The notes under the pieces are model-generated. The model had not been told where the DNA came from, did no database searches, and saw nothing but the letters and a program-made list of their open reading frames with translations. A DNA stretch of 15,787 nucleotides from DATCZS01 sp036525795. Its GTDB lineage: Bacteria > Actinomycetota > Acidimicrobiia > Spongiisociales > ZC4RG35. A program made the translations under genes and the position numbers. Positions 1-6,578 of this stretch are shown here, one piece after another. Location: NCBI GenBank assembly GCA_036525795.1, contig DATCZS010000166.1, forward strand, positions 1 to 15,787, in the 5' to 3' direction. How positions within the stretch are numbered: position 1 is the first letter of the stretch; every line of letters begins with the position of its first letter.

Positions 1-960
1 GTCACGTCGCTGCTCGTGCGATCGACCCCTGACGACGTGCGGTTGATCATGGTCGACCCGAAGCGGGTCGAGCTCGGACAGTACAACGGCGTTCCTCACC
101 TCCTGACCCGGGTCATCACCAACCCGAAGAAGGCCAACGACGCCCTCAAGTGGGCGGTGGCGGAAATGGACCGGCGCTACGACCTGCTCGCCGACGCCAA
201 GGTCCGCGACATCCTCGGGTACCGGGAGAAACTCGACGGCGGCGGGCTCGATCCCGAGCAGTTCGACCGATTCCCCTACATCGTCGTGATCGTCGACGAG
301 TTGAACGACCTGATGATGGTGTCGGGACGTGAGGTGGAGGAGTCGATCGTGCGGATCGCCCAGATGGCGAGGGCCGTCGGCATCCACCTGGTGCTCGCAA
401 CCCAGCGTCCGTCCGTGAACGTGATCACCGGCGTCATCAAGGCGAATGTGCCGTCCCGGCTGGCGTTCAGCGTCGCCAGCCAGACCGACAGCCGGGTGAT
501 CATCGATGTCGCCGGGGCCGAGAAGCTGGTCGGGATGGGCGACATGCTCGTGGTGACCGCAAAGGAACCGCGACCGCATCGCATCCAGGGGGCATGGGTC
601 AACGAGTCCGAGATCCACGCCGTCGTCGACTGGGTGAAGGCGCAACGCGAGGCGCAGTACAAGGACGCCGAGGTGCTCGAGGTGGCGCAGGCGGCCGCAG
701 CCGCAGCCGCCGCCGAGGGGGATGACGAGGAGGAGGTGCTGCTCCGCCAGGCGATGGAGCTGGTGGTCAGGAGCCAGCTCGGCTCCACCTCCATGCTTCA
801 GCGCAAGCTGAGGATCGGCTTCGCCAGGGCGGGCCGGGTCATGGACATCCTCGAGAGCCGGGGTGTCGTCGGTCCCTCGCTCGGGTCCAAGGCACGCGAG
901 GTGCTCGTCACTGAAGAGTCTCTGGGGGAGATGTTGACCGGAGCCAGTTCCGAGACCTGA
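1..960 (+). CDS. ftsK: DNA translocase FtsK, C-terminal part (5' end outside the window)
   Basis: This is the last 319 residues of an FtsK/SpoIIIE-type DNA pump, a membrane-anchored hexameric ATPase that moves chromosomal DNA through the closing division septum. The frame is already open at base 1. The visible part starts inside the RecA-like motor, just after where the Walker A motif should be. It includes the family signature VDPKRVEL, a Walker B stretch (YIVVIVDELNDL, near visible residues 93-105) and ATQRPSVNVITGVIKANVPS. A short alanine-rich acidic linker follows (about residues 228-245). The end is a winged-helix gamma domain (about 246-305) with LRIGFARAGRVMDILESRGV, which in known FtsK reads polar KOPS-type motifs. 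No sign of damage is seen. Identification is firm; only the N-terminal membrane region is unseen. The stop is followed by a promoter-bearing gap before the dehydrogenase operon. Confidence 0.96.
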   Translation, partial: VTSLLVRSTPDDVRLIMVDPKRVELGQYNGVPHLLTRVITNPKKANDALKWAVAEMDRRYDLLADAKVRDILGYREKLDGGGLDPEQFDRFPYIVVIVDELNDLMMVSGREVEESIVRIAQMARAVGIHLVLATQRPSVNVITGVIKANVPSRLAFSVASQTDSRVIIDVAGAEKLVGMGDMLVVTAKEPRPHRIQGAWVNESEIHAVVDWVKAQREAQYKDAEVLEVAQAAAAAAAAEGDDEEEVLLRQAMELVVRSQLGSTSMLQRKLRIGFARAGRVMDILESRGVVGPSLGSKAREVLVTEESLGEMLTGASSET

Positions 961-1022
961 CCGTCTCCGGTGTGCGCGCAGGCACCGGTTCTGTCCCCGG
1001 CGAGAGGCCTCGATCGACCGGT

Positions 1023-1028
1023 TAGCCT
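1023..1028 (+). promoter_or_regulatory. Candidate -10 element of the E1/E2 dehydrogenase operon
   Basis: TAGCCT fits the actinobacterial TANNNT -10 pattern and lies 33 bases before the E1-alpha ATG. No convincing -35 hexamer is found 16-18 bases upstream. The short gap after ftsK (961-1061) holds nothing else recognisable, and no copy of the CGCAAGAT element found at the regulator promoter is seen in it. Assignment is tentative. Confidence 0.3.
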
Positions 1029-1061
1029 CGGCGGCACGCGGACCGGGACACGACAGGGCAG

Positions 1062-2090
1062 ATGCTGCAGATACTCACGCCGTCGGGTGACCTTCTCGAC
1101 GATGCTCCGATGGACATCGACATGGCGGCCCGCCTCTATCGGGCGATGGTCATCGCTCGAACGTACGACCGGAAGTCGACCTCTCTCCAGAAACAGGGCC
1201 GTCTGGCGACCTATGCGCCGTTCGAGGGTCAGGAGGCCGCCCAGGTGGGGAGTGCCGCCACGCTCGATCCGAACGACTGGATGGTGGCGACCTATCGGGA
1301 CGGCGCAGCCATGTGGATGCAGGGGTATCCGATGGAGTTGCTGTTCGCAGGTCGGACGGGGCACGAGGCCGGAGGTTCTCCCCCCGACCACATCAACGTG
1401 CTCCCGCCATCGATCACCGTCGGAGGCCACATGGTCCACGCCGTGGGACTGGCATGGGCCGCTCGCCTCCTCGGGGACCCCCAGATCGCCATCACCTACT
1501 TCGGTGACGGGGCGACGTCGGAGGGGGATTTCCACGAGGCGATGAACTTCGCCGCCACCCAGGACCTGGGAGTGGTCTTCTTCTGCCAAAACAACGGCTG
1601 GGCGATCTCGCTTCCCAGGGCCGAACAGACTGCCTCCGAGACCATCGCAGAGAAGGCCATCGGATACGGGATGCCGGGGGTCCAGGTCGACGGAAACGAC
1701 CTGTTCGCGGTGTACTCGGCCACCCGCGACGCGGTGGAGCGGGCGCGCAGCGGCAGGGGGCCGACCCTCATCGAGGCGGTGACATACCGTATGGGCCCGC
1801 ACACCACGGCCGACGACCCCCTCCGCTACCGCCGGACCGAGGAGACCGAGGAGTGGAAGGGGCGCGATCCCATCGAGCGGGTCCGGCTCTATCTCTCGGA
1901 GCGCGATCGGTGGGGCGACGAGTGGGAACGGCGCATCGCAGACGCCGCCGCCCGGGAGGTCGACCAGGCCATCGCATTGGCGGAGTCGCTCCCCGATCCC
2001 ACGCCGGACGACATGTTCGGATCGATGTTCGAAGAGGTCCCGTCCCATCTCCTGAGACAGAGGGAGATGCAGGAGAGGAGCCGGGGGTGA
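1062..2090 (+). CDS. pdhA: Pyruvate dehydrogenase E1 component, alpha subunit
   Basis: This 342-residue protein is the alpha subunit of a thiamine diphosphate (ThDP)-dependent 2-oxo acid dehydrogenase E1, which decarboxylates the oxo acid and passes the acyl group to the E2 lipoyl arm. The ThDP/Mg motif runs from GDGATSEGDFHEA (from residue 148) to QNN (176-178). The phosphorylation-loop region YRMGPHTTADDPLRYR is at 242-257. The stretches QGRLATYAPFEGQEAAQ and ASETIAEKAI...GVQVDGND, together with the C-terminal tail, resemble Bacillus PdhA more than branched-chain E1-alpha. That favours pyruvate, but the substrate is not proven. The ATG has a modest AGGG upstream. The stop overlaps the GTG of the beta subunit gene (GTGA), so translation is probably coupled. 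Many actinobacteria use the homodimeric AceE E1 for pyruvate instead, which makes this heteromeric form noteworthy. Confidence 0.9.
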   Translation: MLQILTPSGDLLDDAPMDIDMAARLYRAMVIARTYDRKSTSLQKQGRLATYAPFEGQEAAQVGSAATLDPNDWMVATYRDGAAMWMQGYPMELLFAGRTGHEAGGSPPDHINVLPPSITVGGHMVHAVGLAWAARLLGDPQIAITYFGDGATSEGDFHEAMNFAATQDLGVVFFCQNNGWAISLPRAEQTASETIAEKAIGYGMPGVQVDGNDLFAVYSATRDAVERARSGRGPTLIEAVTYRMGPHTTADDPLRYRRTEETEEWKGRDPIERVRLYLSERDRWGDEWERRIADAAAREVDQAIALAESLPDPTPDDMFGSMFEEVPSHLLRQREMQERSRG

Positions 2091-3064
2091 CGGTGAGGAC
2101 CATGGCCCAGGCGCTCAACGAGGCCCTCGACCAGGCCCTCTCGGCGTGGCCGGAGTGCGTGGTGATGGGTGAGGACGTGGGTCGCACCGGGGGCGTCTTC
2201 CGGATCACAGACGGGCTGCGGGACCGCTACGGGAACGGAAGGGTCATCGACACGCCGGTGGCCGAGTCGGGCATCGTCGGGGTCGGCTTCGGGATGGCGG
2301 TCGGCGGCCTGCGGCCGGTCCTCGAACTGCAGTTCATGGGCTTTTCCTATCCGGCGTTCGATCAGATCATCAATCACGTCGGCCGCATCAGGAACCGGTC
2401 GCGGCATCGATTCACCGCACCCCTGGTGATCCGCATCCCGTATGGAGGCGGGATCGGGGCAGCCGAGCACCACTCGGAGTCGGCGGAGGCCATCTATGCC
2501 CACACCCCCGGCCTCAAGGTGGTCGTCCCATCGCGCCCGCACGACGCCAAAGGTCTGCTGCTCGCCGCGATCGAAGACCCCGACCCGGTGATCGTGCTCG
2601 AACCGATCCGCCTGTATCGGGCAGTGCGTGAAGAGGTGCCGGACGAGCCCTACACGCTGCCGATCGGCCAGGCCCGGATCGAGCGGGAGGGATCAGACGT
2701 CACGCTCATCTCGTACGGGGCGATGATGAAGGAGTGCCGGGCGGTTGCGGCCGAGATGGCCGAGCGCGGGGTGGGAGTAGAACTGATCGACCTCCGCACC
2801 CTCGTTCCCCTCGATGTGGACACCCTCGTCGAATCGGTGGAGAAGACGGGCCGGGCGGTGGTCGTGACGGAGGCGCCCAGGACCGCCGGCTTCGCGTCCG
2901 AGATCTCCGCGGAGCTGTCAGAACGGGCGCTCTACGCGCTCGAGGCCCCCATCGAACGGGTGACCGGCTGGGATACAGTGTTCCCGCTGAAACGGGGAGA
3001 GCATCTGTACCTGCCCGGGGTCGACCGCATCGGGGCCGCCGTCGATCGGGTATTGCGGTCGTGA
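2087..3064 (+). CDS. pdhB: Pyruvate dehydrogenase E1 component, beta subunit
   Basis: This 325-residue transketolase-like beta subunit pairs with the preceding alpha subunit to form the alpha2-beta2 E1 enzyme. Family landmarks are VVMGEDVGRTGGVF (25-38), the TPVAESGIVG segment with the expected catalytic glutamate at residue 60, the PYGGG...EHHSES region (118-132) whose histidines line the active site, LEPIRLYR (171-178), and a C-terminal transketolase domain with LIDLRTLVPLDVDTLVESVEKTGRAVV. The GTG start is chosen because it overlaps the alpha stop by the usual GTGA and has a strong purine-rich site (AGGAGAGGAG, 2070-2079) at good distance. An ATG at 2102 would remove five residues. The sequence resembles Bacillus PdhB along its whole length. 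It lies 24 bases before the E2 gene in the same operon. Confidence 0.92.
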   Translation: MTVRTMAQALNEALDQALSAWPECVVMGEDVGRTGGVFRITDGLRDRYGNGRVIDTPVAESGIVGVGFGMAVGGLRPVLELQFMGFSYPAFDQIINHVGRIRNRSRHRFTAPLVIRIPYGGGIGAAEHHSESAEAIYAHTPGLKVVVPSRPHDAKGLLLAAIEDPDPVIVLEPIRLYRAVREEVPDEPYTLPIGQARIEREGSDVTLISYGAMMKECRAVAAEMAERGVGVELIDLRTLVPLDVDTLVESVEKTGRAVVVTEAPRTAGFASEISAELSERALYALEAPIERVTGWDTVFPLKRGEHLYLPGVDRIGAAVDRVLRS

Positions 3065-3088
3065 GTCGAGCGATGGGAGCGGAACGCC

Positions 3089-4450
3089 ATGGCACGTGAG
3101 TTCAGACTTCCCGACATCGGCGAGGGGCTCGCCGAGGCGGAGATCGTCTCCTGGCTGGTCGCCGTGGGCGACGAAGTGGTCGCAGACCAGAACGTGGTCG
3201 AGGTCGAGACCGACAAGGCGGTCGTCGAGATTCCCATTCCCTATGCCGGGACGGTGCTGCATCTGGGTGCGACCGAGGGCGAGGTGGTCGAGGTCGGGTC
3301 CGTTCTGATCGTCGTGGGTGCACCCGACGAGGTCTACGGCGACGGCGACCCGCAGCGGGGAGGAGACGCAGCACCGATCGTCGGTTCGCTGTCCGAGGAT
3401 GCCCAGGAGCTGCCTCCTCCGACCGAGATCCTGCAGGGAGACGGAGAGGGCTCTGCAGCCGTCAAGGCCCTGCCCCTCGTTCGCAAGCTGGCCCGCGACC
3501 TGGGGGTTCCGATCGATTGGATCACCGGGTCGGGACCCGATGGCCGGATCACGCGAGAGGACGTCCTGGCGGTGGCACGGTCCGGTGCCCGCCCCACTGC
3601 CCCGGAACCGTCCGAGCCGGACCGGGGTGAGGAGCCGGCGTCCCAGGAGACGGCGTCCCAGGAGCCGGCGTCCCAGGAGCCGGCGTCCCAGGAGCCGGAA
3701 CTGGCCGAGGAGACGCCGGCCGCGGAGGTCGACGCCACAGTCGAGCCGGCGGAGGCGCCGGCCGGACGGCATGATGACGAGCGAGTCCGGATGAGCCGGC
3801 TGCGCCGCACCATCGCCGCCAACATGAGCCGGTCGTGGGCGGAGATCCCCCATGTCACCACCTTCGACGAGGTCGATGTGCGGCGCCTCCTCGAGGCGCG
3901 CAGGGCGCTCATCGCCCGCCACGGGGCGCCCGTCAGCATCGACGCCCTGGTCGTCAAGGCGATTGTCCCGGCGTTGCGGGCGCATCCGGATTTCAACGCA
4001 TCGGTCGAAGGAGATGATCTGATCCGCCACCGGGCGATGGACATCGGGGTTGCGGTCGACACCGAGGAAGGGCTCATGGTGGTGGTCGCCCGCGGCGCAG
4101 ACGAACTCGGTCTCATCGAGCTCTCCGGACGGATCGCCGAGCTCGCCGAGGGAGCCAGGAACCGTGCGCTCGCCCCCGATCTGCTGACGGGTCAGACGTT
4201 CACGGTCTCCAACATCGGAGCGGCCGGCGGCGGCTTCGGCACCCCCATCGTGCCCCCGGGCACCACGGCCATCCTCTCTGTGGGCCGGGCAGTGGACCGT
4301 CCGATCGCGGTCGACGGAGCGGTGGTGGTCGCGCCCGTGATGTCGCTCTCACTGTCGTACGACCACCGGGTGATCGATGGAGCCGCAGGTCGACGCTTCA
4401 TGGGCATGGTCCTCGAGAACCTCGAGGAGCCCACGCTGTTCCTGGCGTGA
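3089..4450 (+). CDS. pdhC: Dihydrolipoamide acyltransferase (E2) of the 2-oxo acid dehydrogenase complex
   Basis: This 453-residue E2 protein forms the complex core and transfers the acyl group from lipoate to CoA. The layout is complete. One lipoyl domain (about 4-78) carries the lipoylated lysine in VETDKAVV (Lys43). A peripheral subunit-binding domain (about 125-164) contains ALPLVRKLARDLGV and GPDGRITREDVL. A flexible acidic/proline linker (about 166-228) includes four PASQE-like repeats. The trimer-forming catalytic domain (about 229-453) ends with the active-site motif DHRVIDG (His426, Asp430). Actinobacterial E2 proteins often have two or three lipoyl domains; this one has a single domain. 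The linker repeats are exact at DNA level and may vary in number. No E3 (lipoamide dehydrogenase) gene follows, so E3 must be encoded elsewhere. Acyl specificity (acetyl versus branched-chain) is inferred from the E1 genes. Confidence 0.9.
   Translation: MAREFRLPDIGEGLAEAEIVSWLVAVGDEVVADQNVVEVETDKAVVEIPIPYAGTVLHLGATEGEVVEVGSVLIVVGAPDEVYGDGDPQRGGDAAPIVGSLSEDAQELPPPTEILQGDGEGSAAVKALPLVRKLARDLGVPIDWITGSGPDGRITREDVLAVARSGARPTAPEPSEPDRGEEPASQETASQEPASQEPASQEPELAEETPAAEVDATVEPAEAPAGRHDDERVRMSRLRRTIAANMSRSWAEIPHVTTFDEVDVRRLLEARRALIARHGAPVSIDALVVKAIVPALRAHPDFNASVEGDDLIRHRAMDIGVAVDTEEGLMVVVARGADELGLIELSGRIAELAEGARNRALAPDLLTGQTFTVSNIGAAGGGFGTPIVPPGTTAILSVGRAVDRPIAVDGAVVVAPVMSLSLSYDHRVIDGAAGRRFMGMVLENLEEPTLFLA
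3635..3694 (+). repeat. Four tandem 15-bp repeats in the E2 linker
   Basis: The unit CCGGCGTCCCAGGAG is repeated four times back to back; the second copy has A in place of the first C. Each unit encodes PASQE (TASQE in the second copy). Because 15 bases keep the frame, changes in copy number would only lengthen or shorten the flexible linker between the subunit-binding and catalytic domains. Confidence 0.95.
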
Positions 4451-4459
4451 TCGGGTTCG

Positions 4460-4762
4460 CTAGTCCCTGTCGCGCATGAGCGCCGCCATCCGGCGGCGCA
4501 GGAGCGGGGGAGCGGCGCGCAACCCGTAGTCGACGGCGAAGGCGGCATCGTCGTCGCTGACGTCGAGGATCACTTCCTCGCCCTCCGCCCTCAGGTGGAA
4601 GCCGTCGTCGTCGGCGTGAATCCGGACCTCGTCCCTGGCCCAGTCGCCGATCTCCGCCCCGCCGGCGGCGATCCGGATCCGCCCGTCGGTGAGATCGACG
4701 ACGACCCCGAGTCCGGGTCCGGTCTCACCAGGAACCTTCAGCGATCCGTGATATGTGCTCAT
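4460..4762 (-). CDS. Small conserved-looking protein of unknown function, downstream of the ScfR-type regulator
   Basis: This encodes a 100-residue protein that I do not recognise as a named family. It begins MSTYHGSLKV and alternates short beta-strand-like stretches (GVVVDLTDGRIRIAA, DEVRIHADDDGFHLRAEG, EEVILDVSD) with turns. It then ends in a basic helix (LLRRRMAALMRDRD). There is no signal peptide, membrane segment or cysteine. Acidic DDD clusters occur in the middle. The ATG at 4762 is preferred over an upstream in-frame start because GAGGGAGA lies just before it. The gene starts 31 bases after the stop of the ScfR-type regulator on the same strand, so the two are probably co-transcribed and may work together. 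It converges on the E2 gene with only 9 bases between stops. A small beta-barrel (PH-like) fold is possible but is only an impression. Confidence 0.7.
   Translation of the reverse strand: MSTYHGSLKVPGETGPGLGVVVDLTDGRIRIAAGGAEIGDWARDEVRIHADDDGFHLRAEGEEVILDVSDDDAAFAVDYGLRAAPPLLRRRMAALMRDRD
4480..4499 (+). terminator. Perfect hairpin just past the E2 stop, possible terminator of the dehydrogenase operon
   Basis: GCGCCGCC and GGCGGCGC form a perfect 8-bp stem with the loop ATCC, starting 30 bases after the E2 stop codon. No T-run follows. Hairpins without a T-tract are often proposed as terminators in actinobacteria. The same bases encode the arginine-rich C-terminus of the convergent small protein, so the symmetry could be a by-product of coding. 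Confidence 0.3.
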
Positions 4763-4793
4763 TTCGTCTCCCTCGGTCCGCCCACCCAACAGG

Positions 4794-6257
4794 CTATCCC
4801 GACTCTTCGGATGGTGAAGGGGTTTCCTCCCGGGCGTGGCGTTCGGCGAAGGCGATCATCTCGGCAGGGCCGTAGCGCTGATGCAGCGCCGGAGTGAGCA
4901 GACCCAGGAGATCTGCCTGGACCCGCTCGTGCCGTACCAACTGCCCGTGCCAGGCGGAGGCGGCCTCGGGGTCGGGCATCTGGCAGCAGCCCGGGTCCGG
5001 GCAGGTGGACCTCCGGTGGTGACTGGCCCGGCGCCCGCGGAACAGTCTGGCGTCCTCGAACCGGACCCCCACGGTGAAGGCGTGTCCGTTCTCCGAGGGC
5101 TCGAGGTGGGTGGCACACCAGAACGACCCCGCCGGCGTGTCGGTGAACTGGTGATGGATGTCGAACCGCTCGTCTGATTCGAAGGCGGTGCGGGCGCCCC
5201 AGTGGCGGCACACCCGACGACCGTCGCTACCCCCGTGCTCGTCGGCGGGCAACGGGACGCCGTCGTTTGCATATGACTTCAGGATCACACCGAAACGGTC
5301 GGTGCGGAGGAAGTGTGTTCTGATCCCGAGGTGGTGGGACGCGAGGTTGGTGAATCGCTGGGCTGCCATCTCGTAGGAGACGTAGAACTGTTCTTTCAGG
5401 TCCTCGACCGAGAGATCCCGTTCGGCGCACGCGGTTCGGAGGAAAGGGACTGCAGACCGTTCGGGGACCAGCACTGCGGCTGCGACGTACGCCGTCTCCA
5501 GCCTCTGGCGCAGCAACTGGTGGACGTCGTGCGGGGAGCGATGCCCCAATGCGATGGCGGCCACCGTCTGGATGACCGCCTTGCGCGCCTGCCGGGTCCG
5601 CAACTCGTTGCGCTGGGCGACGTAGATGCGCCGGTGCCGGTCGTCGACGATCGAGCGGAGCGAGGGGGGCATGTCGTCGACGGGCCTGACGACGTACCCG
5701 AACGCGGCCGCGAGGTCGCGGAGGTGGCGGCCGGTCAGCGGGCCAGGGCCGGTGTATCCGGCCCGCTCCAGCAGCTCGTGAGCGGTCGTTTCGAGGTCGG
5801 CGAGATGTCCGCTGCGCCCGGCCAGCCACGCGGCCAGGTCGGCGTTGGCTCGCCCGGCCCCGACCGAGCCGGGAGACAGGCGGTCGCCTGCAACGATCAG
5901 CGCCTCGAAGAGGGCGACGATGTGCTCGATGGCGTCGTCGGGGAGGCGGCTTGTGGCTTTGAGGTGCGGGAGGTCGAGCTGCTCGTAGCGCGGGTCGGCC
6001 TGGGCCCGTTCGAGGCGGACTTCGAGATCTGCCCGCCGGTTCGGGGGTGCGGGATCGAGCAGGTCGGCGGAGGAGACGTCGAGCGCCGCGGCGAGGGCTC
6101 CGATCTGGCTCAGCTTCGGCTCTCGCTTTCCGTTCTCCAGGAGGGAGAGGAATGGGGCGGGGCGGCCGATGGCCGCCCCGAGGTCGTCGAGGGTCATGCC
6201 CTTCTTGCGGCGGAAGTGGCGCAGGCGGTGTCCGAAGATCAGGGGGTCGAGATCCAT
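4794..6257 (-). CDS. ScfR/RamB/PrpR-type transcriptional regulator (XRE helix-turn-helix, degenerate M78 domain, cysteine-containing C-terminal domain)
   Basis: This 487-residue regulator has the three-part build of actinobacterial RamB, PrpR and MccR-like proteins. An XRE-type helix-turn-helix occupies about 8-68 (MTLDDLGAAIGRPAPFLSLL, then ENGKREPKLSQIGALAAALD). The middle part (about 155-300) corresponds to the ImmA/IrrE (M78) domain, with EQFYVSYEMAAQRFTNLASH at 289-308. The C-terminal domain (about 318-480; GVILKSYA, RRVCRHWGA, GSFWCATHLEP, CPDPGCC) matches the region called DUF2083. Where a metalloprotease has HExxH, this protein has only QTVAAIALGH, so peptidase activity is unlikely. 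Cys350, Cys381, Cys419, Cys424 and Cys425 could bind an Fe-S cluster; Mycobacterium tuberculosis PrpR is reported to do so. Family members respond to acetate/propionate-derived acyl-CoA status. The gene lies beside the dehydrogenase operon and diverges from the GAPDH-like gene, making both plausible targets. Start chosen at ATG 6257. Confidence 0.85.
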   Translation of the reverse strand: MDLDPLIFGHRLRHFRRKKGMTLDDLGAAIGRPAPFLSLLENGKREPKLSQIGALAAALDVSSADLLDPAPPNRRADLEVRLERAQADPRYEQLDLPHLKATSRLPDDAIEHIVALFEALIVAGDRLSPGSVGAGRANADLAAWLAGRSGHLADLETTAHELLERAGYTGPGPLTGRHLRDLAAAFGYVVRPVDDMPPSLRSIVDDRHRRIYVAQRNELRTRQARKAVIQTVAAIALGHRSPHDVHQLLRQRLETAYVAAAVLVPERSAVPFLRTACAERDLSVEDLKEQFYVSYEMAAQRFTNLASHHLGIRTHFLRTDRFGVILKSYANDGVPLPADEHGGSDGRRVCRHWGARTAFESDERFDIHHQFTDTPAGSFWCATHLEPSENGHAFTVGVRFEDARLFRGRRASHHRRSTCPDPGCCQMPDPEAASAWHGQLVRHERVQADLLGLLTPALHQRYGPAEMIAFAERHAREETPSPSEESG

Positions 6258-6287
6258 CGCGGGAGTCCTTGGCGTTCGAGCTGAGAC

Positions 6288-6295
6288 CGCAAGAT
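6288..6295. promoter_or_regulatory. Candidate operator copy 1 (CGCAAGAT), overlapping the regulator's -10
   Basis: CGCAAGAT on the plus strand reads ATCTTGCG on the minus strand. There it overlaps TATCTT (6296-6291), a TANNNT-type -10 element placed to give a leader of about 27 bases before the regulator ATG at 6257. The same 8-mer occurs inverted at 6354-6361. The position suits autoregulation. The TTGCG core is reminiscent of the TTTGC-containing RamB/PrpR sites, but similarity is partial and the assignment is inferred. Confidence 0.4.
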
Positions 6296-6338
6296 ACCGC
6301 GTTCCTTCGCGCTCGAACCGGAGGACTCCGTGCGCGAC

Positions 6339-6362
6339 GCGCAAAGACGCAGCATCTTGCGC
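6339..6362. promoter_or_regulatory. Candidate operator copy 2 inside an inverted repeat (GCGCAA-N12-TTGCGC)
   Basis: GCGCAA (6339-6344) and TTGCGC (6357-6362) form a 6-bp inverted repeat with a 12-base spacer. The arms extend imperfectly as GCGCAAAGA and TCTTGCGC. The right arm contains ATCTTGCG, the inverse copy of the CGCAAGAT element at the regulator promoter. This is the best candidate site for the ScfR-type regulator in the window. Confidence 0.4.
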
Positions 6363-6541
6363 CATCCGCGGCGGGCGCCGGGTGCTGGATGCGTGCCGGT
6401 GCCACCCGTCGGCGTCGCGGCGAGCGCATCGACCCCGGGACGGAGCAACGGTGGGGGATGGTCCCCGGAGGTCCGCACCGGCCGTTCGGAGACGCCGGAG
6501 GCCCGGTCTGTCTCGTTGATCGACGCGGGTGGTTGCGTCGT

Positions 6542-6547
6542 TAGGCT
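6542..6547 (+). promoter_or_regulatory. Candidate -10 element for the GAPDH-like gene
   Basis: TAGGCT fits TANNNT and lies 31 bases before the ATG. TTGATC at 6516-6521 is the nearest -35-like hexamer, but the 20-base spacer is longer than usual. The strong ribosome site GGAGGAG (6570-6576) sits directly before the ATG. Confidence 0.3.
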
Positions 6548-6578
6548 TGCGATCACGCACCTGATGTACGGAGGAGCC

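Larger units (their letters stand above)
6258..6578. promoter_or_regulatory. Divergent intergenic region between the ScfR-type regulator and the GAPDH-like gene
   Basis: This 321-base stretch shows no credible gene. It holds a candidate minus-strand promoter (TATCTT) close to the regulator, a pair of oppositely oriented CGCAAGAT elements, a GCGCAA...TTGCGC inverted repeat, and a candidate plus-strand promoter near the GAPDH-like gene. The part from about 6380 to 6510 is GC-rich and shows nothing recognisable. Confidence 0.6.

Noticed and set aside
798..4116. Long minus-strand frames opposite ftsK and the dehydrogenase genes
   Set aside because: They are antisense to well-conserved coding sequence and have low-complexity, arginine-rich translations typical of shadows in GC-rich DNA.
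6330..6578. N-terminal extension of the GAPDH-like frame
   Set aside because: The extension has no domain character and crosses the candidate promoter and operator elements. The nucleotide-binding fold starts directly after ATG 6579, which has a strong ribosome site.
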